Positions 1-5,723 of a stretch of DNA of 9,236 nt are shown piece after piece (positions within the stretch are counted from its first letter, which is position 1; every line of letters starts with the position of its first letter). This stretch comes from Desulfobacteraceae bacterium (GTDB taxonomy: Bacteria; Desulfobacterota; Desulfobacteria; Desulfobacterales; BuS5): positions 1 through 9,236 of the forward strand of contig JAUVKE010000080.1 of assembly GCA_030592105.1 (NCBI GenBank). Direction: 5' to 3'. The notes under the pieces were generated by a model. It was given only the letters and a program-made list of their open reading frames with translations. It did not search any database and was not told the DNA's origin. A program made the translations under genes and the position numbers.

Positions 1-628
1 AAATAGCCGCTGCCGCAATCCCTGTTCTGGCAATGGGAACAACTATATGAATAAAGGTATAAAATCTGCCTGCTTTAAGAATCAGGGCCTGCTCCTCCAG
101 CTCTACGGGTATTGCGTCAAAAACTCCCTGGCACATGAAGATTACATAGGGAAGGGACAAGAGAGTATGGGCAAGGACCACCTTGATAACCACGGGAAAA
201 AGATTAAAAACAGGATTTGAAAAAAATTCAACCACAGGAACCACTGAACAGATCCCCGGAAAAAATCTGATAGCAAGGATAAAAAAAATTATAATACTTA
301 TGCCGGGGACCTTCTGCCTTGACAATACATAAGCAACCGGGGCCCCTGTAATAAGAGAGAACAAGACTGTTAACAGGGCAATCTCCAAAGAATAAAAGGC
401 TGCCATGATAAAACCCCTGCTTCCAAGAAGCTCTTTGTATTGTGAAAAATCCGGGTGATGCGGCCACAATGGTATGGGAGGAAAAAGGCTGGAATTATCA
501 GATATTGAAAATTTGAACAGTACAATCAAGGGGATTATTATTATCAGCAAAACAAATACCAGTGATACAAGCCACAGGAAATTCATTCCTTTGACTGACC
601 CCATACTCTTTGTAAATAGATATTTCAT
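1..628 (-). CDS. ABC sugar transporter permease, MalG type (3' end cut by window edge)
   Basis: Inner-membrane permease of a binding-protein-dependent ABC importer, carbohydrate (CUT1/MalG-like) group; it should pair with the MalF-type permease just upstream. The reading frame is open from the ATG at 628 to the left edge, giving 209 residues; the family is usually 270-300, so roughly the last 70-90 are missing. Hydrophobic segments lie near residues 17-39, 75-103, 109-131 and 141-166. The cytoplasmic EAA loop, which docks on the ATPase, is at about 177-200 (LEEQALILKAGRF...VVP). Seen by eye, this loop departs from the consensus: Gln180 sits at the first Ala and Lys185 at the usually invariant Gly. 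The start is 14 bases after the MalF-type stop, behind a clear AAAGGG. The fold is confident; the substrate is unknown. Confidence 0.9.
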   Translation of the reverse strand, partial: MKYLFTKSMGSVKGMNFLWLVSLVFVLLIIIIPLIVLFKFSISDNSSLFPPIPLWPHHPDFSQYKELLGSRGFIMAAFYSLEIALLTVLFSLITGAPVAYVLSRQKVPGISIIIFFILAIRFFPGICSVVPVVEFFSNPVFNLFPVVIKVVLAHTLLSLPYVIFMCQGVFDAIPVELEEQALILKAGRFYTFIHIVVPIARTGIAAAAI

Positions 629-634
629 TACAGA

Positions 635-640
635 CCCTTT
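635..640 (-). promoter_or_regulatory. Ribosome binding site of the MalG-type permease
   Basis: AAAGGG on the minus strand, 6 bases before the ATG at 628. It lies in the 14-base gap after the upstream permease stop and supports that ATG as the start. Confidence 0.7.
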
Positions 641-642
641 TA

Positions 643-1590
643 TCAGACCTTGATAAGATGTTTTTTTACCCTGTTGGTAATAAATTCTATTAATACCTTT
701 GCAAAAAGAATTAATGCCATGAGTATTACAGCAAGGGCACTTGCCTGGCCGGGACTCCTTTCTTCGTGGTACAGATATTCTATGAGTACACCCAGAACCT
801 GATATGTGGGTGCTATAACATAGGGGAATAAAAATGATTTCCATATTTCAATGGAGCGCAAAACCAGTACTGCTGATATGGCAACTATAAAATTAGGATG
901 GGGCACTATAATATAAAAAAAAGTTCGGATACTCCCTGCCCCCATTGTTTTCGCGGCTTCCAGATGATCTTTCGGCACAGACTGGAGGCCGGCCAGGAGA
1001 ATCAGCATGGAGATGGGCATGTCTCTCCAGATTTTTGCGCAAAGAGCCAGCCCAAGACTGAGAAACTGTGAATTATACCAGTTGACCGGTTCGGATATAA
1101 TGGGGGGAAGAAAATAATTACCCATGAGAAGATCATTTATATGGCCCCCTGGAAATTGAAACAGCATTTTAGAGACTATTATCGCTGTAACCAGACCAGG
1201 TATGGCAATGGGAATTAAAAAAAGACTCCTGACAATTCCTCTTCCTGAAAATTCCTTATTAACAATCAGGGCGCAAACCAGACCGGCAAGAAGCTGCAGA
1301 GGTATTCCAACAGTAACAAAAGCAATAGTTCTGACCAGACTCTCCCTGAACTCCGGGCTCCGGATGATTGTTAAATAGTTGGCAAGACAAATATATTGAT
1401 CAATATTATTAACCGGATCCCTTAATGACAGGTTAATCAATGAAAAGCAGATAAGTATTGTAAAAAAAAGAATATAAGAGACCCCCGGAAGGATAAGAGA
1501 GAGGGCAAAACCATGTTTAACAAAAAATAATCTTATTAAAAACAGGTTTGTTCTCAGTTTTTTTATCAGATCTGTTTTACAAATATTCAT
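643..1590 (-). CDS. ABC sugar transporter permease, MalF type
   Basis: Inner-membrane permease of the same carbohydrate-type ABC importer. I choose the ATG at 1590 (315 residues, starting MNICKTDL). It overlaps the binding-protein stop as ATGA and has AAGGA nine bases upstream. The in-frame ATG at 1608 would add six residues but has no good ribosome binding site. Six hydrophobic segments are visible, near residues 30-52, 86-110, 122-144, 180-202, 234-256 and 282-304. The EAA loop begins at about 211 (EAAKTMGAGS) and ends at the Pro near 230 (IIVP), with the key Gly present. The following LRSIEIWKSFLFPYVI stretch is typical of MalF/UgpA relatives. A length of about 290-320 is normal for family members lacking the long MalF periplasmic insert. 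The substrate cannot be read from the permease. Confidence 0.93.
   Translation of the reverse strand: MNICKTDLIKKLRTNLFLIRLFFVKHGFALSLILPGVSYILFFTILICFSLINLSLRDPVNNIDQYICLANYLTIIRSPEFRESLVRTIAFVTVGIPLQLLAGLVCALIVNKEFSGRGIVRSLFLIPIAIPGLVTAIIVSKMLFQFPGGHINDLLMGNYFLPPIISEPVNWYNSQFLSLGLALCAKIWRDMPISMLILLAGLQSVPKDHLEAAKTMGAGSIRTFFYIIVPHPNFIVAISAVLVLRSIEIWKSFLFPYVIAPTYQVLGVLIEYLYHEERSPGQASALAVILMALILFAKVLIEFITNRVKKHLIKV
1587..1590 (-). promoter_or_regulatory. ATGA stop/start overlap (translational coupling)
   Basis: On the minus strand the binding-protein TGA (1589-1587) overlaps the permease ATG (1590-1588). Overlaps of this kind usually mean that translation of the second gene depends on ribosomes finishing the first. 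Here it also decides the permease start. Confidence 0.75.
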
Positions 1591-3071
1591 TGTAAAATAT
1601 CCTTGCATTGCCTGGAATAGAGTTTTAACCTTTTTTTGATTGTGTTAACATCAACACCTTCACCATTATCAGAATACTGCTTTTTTGTAACAATATTAAA
1701 CCAGGCTTTTCTCCATATGGATGATATTTTTGAAAAATCTTTGTCCAGAGGGAGGACTCTGGTACCCGATGCATACTGGAGCATTGCTGTCTTTAAAATA
1801 TTACGTTTCCATGGTTCAAGCATCTTTTTATCGATTTTTTCACTGATATCCTTACGGATCGGTATCATGCCGAATTTTAAACATTCCTCAAGATGGATTT
1901 TATAGCTTGTTATAAATCTGGCTATATCATACGATAGCTTTGCATCCGGCGTGGTCACAGGTATTCCCCACCACCATCCTGCAAAATTTGAAACATGTCC
2001 CCCCAACCTGACAGGTTTTCCCTTTTCATCAAGCTCCATGGAAGCTCCCTTTGGCATAATTGCAACCCCAAGATCCAAAGGATCTTTGAGATATCTTTCA
2101 TGTATGGAAAATGCATCAACCTGGTGCATGAATGCGCCGTAAACCTGTCCGGATGCAAATCCTCCCCATATATCACCGCCGCTCCATCGCTGTATCCACA
2201 TGGAATTATTGTAAAGATTATTCTCAACATAAAAGGATTCCCATTCAAAAAGATCGAGCACAGGCTGGGTATCCATGGCAAGGATATCTTTGTTTGAACC
2301 ACTTATCTGATACAATTTCGTAAGAAGTTCAATGGTTGTTCCGCCGTAATTTCTTCCCCTGTGAACCATTCTCGGCATGGTAAGTCCAAACTCACCCTTT
2401 GTGTGGCCCCAGCAAAAAGAGACAACCGCCAGATCGTACCAATCCCACAGGCCAGGATCGGTTTCAAGTTCATAATCACTGGGAAGGCCATAGCCATTAT
2501 GCTTTTTAAACATTTCATTTATCTGTTCTGCAAAAAGGGGCCATCTGTTTATGGCCTCTTTTAATTTTGATTTTTTATAAAGAAAAGTATTTGTTTCAAG
2601 CTTCCTCGGCACATAATAAACTTTACCGTTTATGGTAGCAAAATTAACTGCGTTATCAGAATATTCCGCCATTTCCTTTTTTAATTTCACAGGATCTATT
2701 ATATCGTTCAAAGGTAAAACATAACCGAGTCGTACCATTGTACGCACCTGGGACATTTCTGTTTTTATAAGGGCAATGGTATATTTTCCTGATTTTTTCT
2801 CAAGCCTCACCATCTCTTCAATATCACTTAATCTGTTGTATGTGATGGCATTGATTTTTACACCTAATTCTTTTTCAGCAGCAGGTATGATCCTCTTTCT
2901 GAACCATTGATCCTGGGTGTCCATCATCCGGATAAGTATATTTACTTTTTTAGCCCCGGCAAATGATAATCCGCTTGATATCTGTAAAAAAGCCAGTAAC
3001 AACCAGATGATTTTAAAACAGAATAAAACCCGTCCAAAAAGCACCCTGTATTGTTTAAATATCCATTTCAC
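1587..3071 (-). CDS. Extracellular solute-binding protein of a carbohydrate ABC importer
   Basis: Predicted periplasmic receptor (family 1 solute-binding protein, sugar type) that captures a substrate and presents it to the two permeases encoded just downstream. The 494-residue product starts at a GTG codon (3071), with AAGGAG six bases upstream. Residues 1-38 form a signal peptide with a basic, rather long n-region, a hydrophobic core (21-31, IIWLLLAFLQI) and a likely cleavage near SFA-G (36-40). There is no lipobox Cys, so it should be soluble rather than a lipoprotein. Family-like stretches are NGKVYYVPRKLETNTFLYKK (148-167), ASGQVYGAFMHQVDAF (306-321) and GWWWGIPVTTPDAKLSYDIA (365-384). 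It is somewhat longer than the common 410-450 and rich in Trp/Tyr (for example WDWYD 209-213, WWW 366-368), which would suit stacking on sugar rings. The actual ligand is unknown. Confidence 0.9.
   Translation of the reverse strand: MKWIFKQYRVLFGRVLFCFKIIWLLLAFLQISSGLSFAGAKKVNILIRMMDTQDQWFRKRIIPAAEKELGVKINAITYNRLSDIEEMVRLEKKSGKYTIALIKTEMSQVRTMVRLGYVLPLNDIIDPVKLKKEMAEYSDNAVNFATINGKVYYVPRKLETNTFLYKKSKLKEAINRWPLFAEQINEMFKKHNGYGLPSDYELETDPGLWDWYDLAVVSFCWGHTKGEFGLTMPRMVHRGRNYGGTTIELLTKLYQISGSNKDILAMDTQPVLDLFEWESFYVENNLYNNSMWIQRWSGGDIWGGFASGQVYGAFMHQVDAFSIHERYLKDPLDLGVAIMPKGASMELDEKGKPVRLGGHVSNFAGWWWGIPVTTPDAKLSYDIARFITSYKIHLEECLKFGMIPIRKDISEKIDKKMLEPWKRNILKTAMLQYASGTRVLPLDKDFSKISSIWRKAWFNIVTKKQYSDNGEGVDVNTIKKRLKLYSRQCKDILQ
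1600..1604 (-). promoter_or_regulatory. Ribosome binding site of the MalF-type permease
   Basis: AAGGA on the minus strand, nine bases before the ATG at 1590 and inside the last codons of the binding-protein gene. The alternative ATG at 1608 is preceded only by a weak CCAGG. Confidence 0.55.
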
Positions 3072-3077
3072 TATTAG

Positions 3078-3083
3078 CTCCTT
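3078..3083 (-). promoter_or_regulatory. Ribosome binding site deciding the GTG start of the binding protein
   Basis: AAGGAG on the minus strand, six bases before the GTG at 3071. The strong site plus the signal peptide that follows support a non-ATG start here. Confidence 0.75.
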
Positions 3084-3152
3084 TTGTAACTATTCAACGT
3101 CGCTGATTTAAAATAGGCAGCAGGTATGATCTGATTAAAACTTTGAAATTGT

Positions 3153-3191
3153 TTTGTCTCGTTCCCAGGCTCTGCCTGGGAACGAGACAAA
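3153..3191. repeat. Perfect palindromic intergenic element (18-bp arms, 3-base loop)
   Basis: Left arm TTTGTCTCGTTCCCAGGC (3153-3170), loop TCT (3171-3173), and right arm 3174-3191, the exact reverse complement. The core GTTCCCAGGC/GCCTGGGAAC resembles palindromic sequences scattered between genes in several bacterial groups (REP/MITE-like). That is from memory and was not searched. A degraded third copy of the right arm follows at 3202-3213 (ACCTGGGAGCGA). It lies about 65 bases past the SPFH stop, so its RNA hairpin could help end that transcript or protect its 3' end. However, no run of U follows it on the minus strand, so it is not a standard intrinsic terminator. Confidence 0.85.
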
Positions 3192-3256
3192 CGGTGACAG
3201 AACCTGGGAGCGAAGGAAAATAATCAATTATCTGAAAACCCATATTATTCAATGAA

Positions 3257-5314
3257 TCATTCTGTTGCACCAGCAACCCTCTTTGCGGAACCGCTAACCC
3301 TCAACTGGTTTGCTATTTTTAAATTAAGCATGCTAATAAAATCCGACATTGAATGCAGAAAATTACCATTTTCAGGGTTACCCCCAACTATCATATCAGG
3401 AACCCATTTTTGTTTACCCATTTGGGATGCGAATGTTAACATTATCTCCTTATGAGCATTTAAACGCTGCTCTTCCAGATTATCAGCCTTAAATAACAAT
3501 TCCCTCCGTTTTGCCTCTCCTTCGCCAAGGGCAATCTGCTTTAGTTTTTCCTCATTGGCTGCTTTACGTTCAAGTTTTGCCACAGCAAGGAGTTTTTCCC
3601 CACTGATAATTGCAACCCGCTTATTTTCATGGGCCTTTATTTCTGCTATTTTTTTTGCTGTTTCAGCTTTAATTTGCCTTATATGCTGTTCCATAACAAT
3701 TTTTTGCTTGGCAAGCTTCGCTTCTTCATTATGCTTTTCCTGTTCTTCAATTATCCGCATTTTTTCTTTTTGCGCTATCTCTTTAAATTTAATCTGCTCA
3801 AGGAGCTCTTCTGGAATTGTATAGTTCCTGACAAAGGCATTTAAAATATTAACCTTGGAGAGCGCACCATTTTCCCGGAGCTGCGATTCCAGTTTTTGCT
3901 GAAAAATCTTTCTGGTTTCTCCAGTGACAAACTCAACGGCTTTTAATGCTGAACCTTCAAGGCGTGCAAAAGAACGGGTGCCCGGACAGATAATTTTTGT
4001 TCTGATATCCTTTAATTTTTTTCCCAGTGTTGCCATAACGTATGGGGCATCTTCAGGTAAAATTTCATAAACAACTGTAACATCTATACTGATCTTGAAA
4101 CCGTCATTTGAAAGAAAAGTAATGGGATTCTTATCCTTTTCATTCAGGTTCATCATTTCTTCTTTTCCCTCGGCAATTATCTGCTCTGGCAGCCACAAAT
4201 CATACTTCTGTTTTCTGGTTTCAATCAGGACAACATCAAATTCATAGGGGTTTAAATAATAAAGCCCTGACTTCATGTATTGTTTCTGAACTCCGCGGAA
4301 CCCTTCTTCCACCAGAATCTGAACTCCCCGCGCTGTTTTTCCGGTTTTTGCAATCTTCACTCCAACAAATCCGTCGGGTATATATACTGCGTCCACAATC
4401 TCCACCTGAAATTCATAGGGATTGATATAATATAACCCTGGTTCCATGATTTCCTTGATAATCCCCTGGGAATCACTCTCCCTTCCCACAAGTATTGTCC
4501 CCGGCAAAGGGGGCTTACCAACTTTTCGGGTTAACACCCCTACCTTTCCGGCGGGTATTGTGATAGCATCTGTTATTTCCCACTTATAAACATATGGGTG
4601 CAGATACATTATCCCAGGTTCCACCACCTCCCTTACAATACCCCTTGAATTACTCTGCATGGGCACAAGGATCTGGCCGGAAGGAGGGGCATCACCTATT
4701 TTTCTTGTGAGAATTCCCACCTTTCCAGGTTGAATATCCAGAGCGTCATAAATTTCAACTTCAAAATATACAGTGTTTACAGGATAAGTTCCCGGCGTAA
4801 GAATTTTTTTTCTTATCCCTTTTTCTCCCATTCTAATCAGTTCTCCTGATTCTTCATCTACTATATCATCTTCCGCAAGCACAGTCCCTTCGCCGAGTTT
4901 TCTTCCGTCCTGTGCGATGAGGACTCCAATTTTTCCCTGGGGTATTTTTATCATCGGTCTTTCAATAATATTTTTAAAAAAAGTCGTTTTCCAATAAAAA
5001 TACCATCCAGGCATCAGTACCCTTCTTTCTGTCCCCTTATATTTTTTTTCCACTATAAAATGACCCCCAGGATTAGTTTTGCCCCGTTTATTATATGCAA
5101 TACCGACCTTGCCCGGATTTATAATAACAAGATTCATCCCTCGTATTAGTATGGGGAATACTATAATTAGAGAGCATATTATCAAAAATGAAGAGCTGCT
5201 TAAAAATACAGGCCATTTTATTTTTACTTCTTTTTTTTCTCCCTTTGCCGGAGAGTTTTCCGGCGGTTCATTCAGGCTATTATTCTCTTCATCAAATAAA
5301 TTGCTGTTTTCCAT
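3257..5314 (-). CDS. Membrane-anchored SPFH/band 7 protein with five tandem beta repeats (vault-like layout)
   Basis: 685 residues. Order: a charged N-terminus (1-33); one transmembrane helix (about 34-57); five tandem repeats of 55-70 residues starting near 65, 124, 194, 253 and 312; an SPFH domain (about 372-510); a long charged coiled coil (about 505-625) rich in Lys, Glu and Ala; and a C-terminal segment with amphipathic stretches (about 650-672). The repeat pattern is IxPGKVGxLTRKxG, then a Gly-rich turn with ILV, then EPGxYYxNPYxFxVEI; repeats 3 and 4 share about 30 of 59 residues. Each repeat resembles the first beta part of an SPFH domain. SPFH proteins (stomatin, flotillin, HflK/HflC) form ring or cage oligomers at membranes. 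The major vault protein likewise stacks beta repeats before an SPFH-like shoulder and a helical cap. The lysines before the helix favour N-inside, with the bulk outside the cytoplasm, as in HflK/C. The start is ATG with GGGAGGT six bases upstream. Specific function unknown. Confidence 0.88.
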   Translation of the reverse strand: MENSNLFDEENNSLNEPPENSPAKGEKKEVKIKWPVFLSSSSFLIICSLIIVFPILIRGMNLVIINPGKVGIAYNKRGKTNPGGHFIVEKKYKGTERRVLMPGWYFYWKTTFFKNIIERPMIKIPQGKIGVLIAQDGRKLGEGTVLAEDDIVDEESGELIRMGEKGIRKKILTPGTYPVNTVYFEVEIYDALDIQPGKVGILTRKIGDAPPSGQILVPMQSNSRGIVREVVEPGIMYLHPYVYKWEITDAITIPAGKVGVLTRKVGKPPLPGTILVGRESDSQGIIKEIMEPGLYYINPYEFQVEIVDAVYIPDGFVGVKIAKTGKTARGVQILVEEGFRGVQKQYMKSGLYYLNPYEFDVVLIETRKQKYDLWLPEQIIAEGKEEMMNLNEKDKNPITFLSNDGFKISIDVTVVYEILPEDAPYVMATLGKKLKDIRTKIICPGTRSFARLEGSALKAVEFVTGETRKIFQQKLESQLRENGALSKVNILNAFVRNYTIPEELLEQIKFKEIAQKEKMRIIEEQEKHNEEAKLAKQKIVMEQHIRQIKAETAKKIAEIKAHENKRVAIISGEKLLAVAKLERKAANEEKLKQIALGEGEAKRRELLFKADNLEEQRLNAHKEIMLTFASQMGKQKWVPDMIVGGNPENGNFLHSMSDFISMLNLKIANQLRVSGSAKRVAGATE
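4205..5122 (-). repeat. Five tandem protein repeats inside the SPFH gene
   Basis: Codons about 65-370 encode five consecutive copies of one beta module. Copies begin INPGKVGIAY, IPQGKIGVLI, IQPGKVGILT, IPAGKVGVLT and IPDGFVGVKI. Copies 1, 3, 4 and 5 are about 58-60 residues. Copy 2 is about 69, because it carries an acidic insert (EDDIVDEESGE, 148-158). Copies 3, 4 and 5 end in very similar YxxxPYxF stretches (HPYVYKWEI, NPYEFQVEI, NPYEFDVVL), while copies 1 and 2 are more diverged. This fits stepwise duplication, the middle copies being the youngest. Confidence 0.8.
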
Positions 5315-5320
5315 GGTTGC

Positions 5321-5327
5321 ACCTCCC
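5321..5327 (-). promoter_or_regulatory. Strong ribosome binding site of the SPFH gene
   Basis: GGGAGGT on the minus strand, six bases before the ATG at 5314. This fixes the start and suggests good expression. Confidence 0.8.
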
Positions 5328-5408
5328 GGCTGTTTATAATTGTTTTTTGTGCTTTAAAACGTACTCAAAAAAACAAGGAAAATTTTGATCTTTCCTACAA
5401 ATGTACAC

Positions 5409-5490
5409 AGGTTGAAGGTATAAGGTAGAAAGTTGAAGGGGTAACGGGTTTTCTCCTTCAACCTTCAGCCTTCAGTCTAAAAGCCTTCAA
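5409..5490. repeat. Facing blocks of 7-bp repeats (TTGAAGG-type)
   Basis: The plus strand reads AGGTTGA, AGGTATA, AGGTAGA, AAGTTGA, AGG in exact 7-base steps from 5409 to 5439. After a 15-base spacer come CCTTCAA, CCTTCAG, CCTTCAG from 5455 to 5475, then CCTTCAA again at 5484-5490. The two blocks are inverted relative to each other; the outer AGGTTGAAGG (5409-5418) is the exact reverse complement of 5455-5464. The whole could fold as an imperfect stem-loop in DNA or RNA. It sits 95-176 bases before the SPFH start, probably in its leader or promoter region. Confidence 0.75.
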
Positions 5491-5626
5491 CGCAGCTGGT
5501 TAGTACAATTAGTATGCCGGATTACCGATACAAATAATAAATATAGCTTAACCTATTGAAAATTCTAAGTATTGATTTACTGAATGGGGATTTTGAAAAA
5601 ATAAGTATATGAAAAACACGGGATAA

Positions 5627-5659
5627 TTGCTGAATTTCCAGCAACATGATGCTGAATTT
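5627..5659. repeat. Small inverted and direct repeat (TTGCTG/CAGCAA, TGCTGAATTT x2)
   Basis: TTGCTG (5627-5632) and CAGCAA (5639-5644) form a 6-bp stem with a 6-base loop. CAGCA (5639-5643) can instead pair with TGCTG (5650-5654). TGCTGAATTT occurs at 5628-5637 and 5650-5659, a 22-base period of about two helix turns. This could be an operator or simply chance in AT-rich DNA. Confidence 0.4.
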
Positions 5660-5689
5660 TCATAAAAGGGGAAATTAAATTAGGATTGG

Positions 5690-5714
5690 AAATGAGCGCA
5701 AAGAGACCTCATTT
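5690..5714 (-). terminator. Weak hairpin just after the recC stop
   Basis: AAATGAG and CTCATTT (5690-5696 and 5708-5714) form a 7-bp stem with an 11-base loop, starting about ten bases past the recC stop on the minus strand. The stem is AT-rich and no U run follows, so this is at best a weak or factor-dependent termination site. Confidence 0.25.
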
Positions 5715-5723
5715 AAAAGAAAA

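Larger units (their letters stand above)
3072..3256. other. 185-bp gap between SPFH gene and ABC operon
   Basis: Apart from the ribosome binding site and the palindrome described separately, no gene is visible. It must hold the operon promoter if the transporter genes are not read through from the SPFH gene. The best -10-like match I see on the minus strand is TATTTT at about 3106-3111, with a weak TTAATC 17 bases upstream. This is too poor to call a promoter. A small open frame across the gap (3094-3276) overlaps the SPFH gene and the palindrome and is not convincing. Confidence 0.6.
5315..5723. other. 409-bp gap between recC and the SPFH gene
   Basis: No gene is visible; short frames here are small or shadows. 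The gap holds, from the recC side, a 7-bp-stem hairpin just past the recC stop, a TTGCTG/CAGCAA inverted repeat with a TGCTGAATTT direct repeat, a very AT-rich stretch (about 5520-5620), and two facing blocks of 7-bp repeats (5409-5490). The promoter of the SPFH gene should lie here. Several A/T-rich -10-like strings occur on the minus strand (for example TATATT near 5541-5546), but none has a convincing -35 partner. Confidence 0.6.

Noticed and set aside
228..467. Minus-strand open frame of 79 residues
   Set aside because: It lies entirely inside the MalG-type permease in another frame; the permease frame has clear family features.
1591..1608. ATG at 1608 as the start of the MalF-type permease
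   Set aside because: It lacks a good ribosome binding site, whereas the ATG at 1590 has AAGGA upstream and a classic ATGA overlap with the preceding stop.
1636..2564. Several plus-strand open frames opposite the binding-protein gene
   Set aside because: They are antisense shadows of a well-supported gene, with no family resemblance.
3153..3191. Standard rho-independent terminator
   Set aside because: The stem is strong, but no T run follows on either strand (minus strand continues ACAATTTC; plus strand CGGTGAC).
3094..3276. Minus-strand 60-residue open frame in the gap after the SPFH gene
   Set aside because: It overlaps the SPFH 3' end, runs through both arms of the palindrome and has no recognisable content or convincing ribosome binding site.
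3555..3844. Plus-strand hydrophobic small frames opposite the SPFH coiled coil
   Set aside because: Hydrophobic antisense frames are the expected shadow of Lys/Glu-rich coiled-coil codons.
3257..5314. Labelling the SPFH protein as flotillin, HflK or a true major vault protein
   Set aside because: It has an N-terminal helix and five extra repeats not found in flotillin or HflK, and no sequence-level match to vault protein was seen; only the domain order is similar.
5409..5490. CRISPR-like array
   Set aside because: The units are only 7 bases, directly abutting, with no spacers of uniform length, and no cas genes are nearby.
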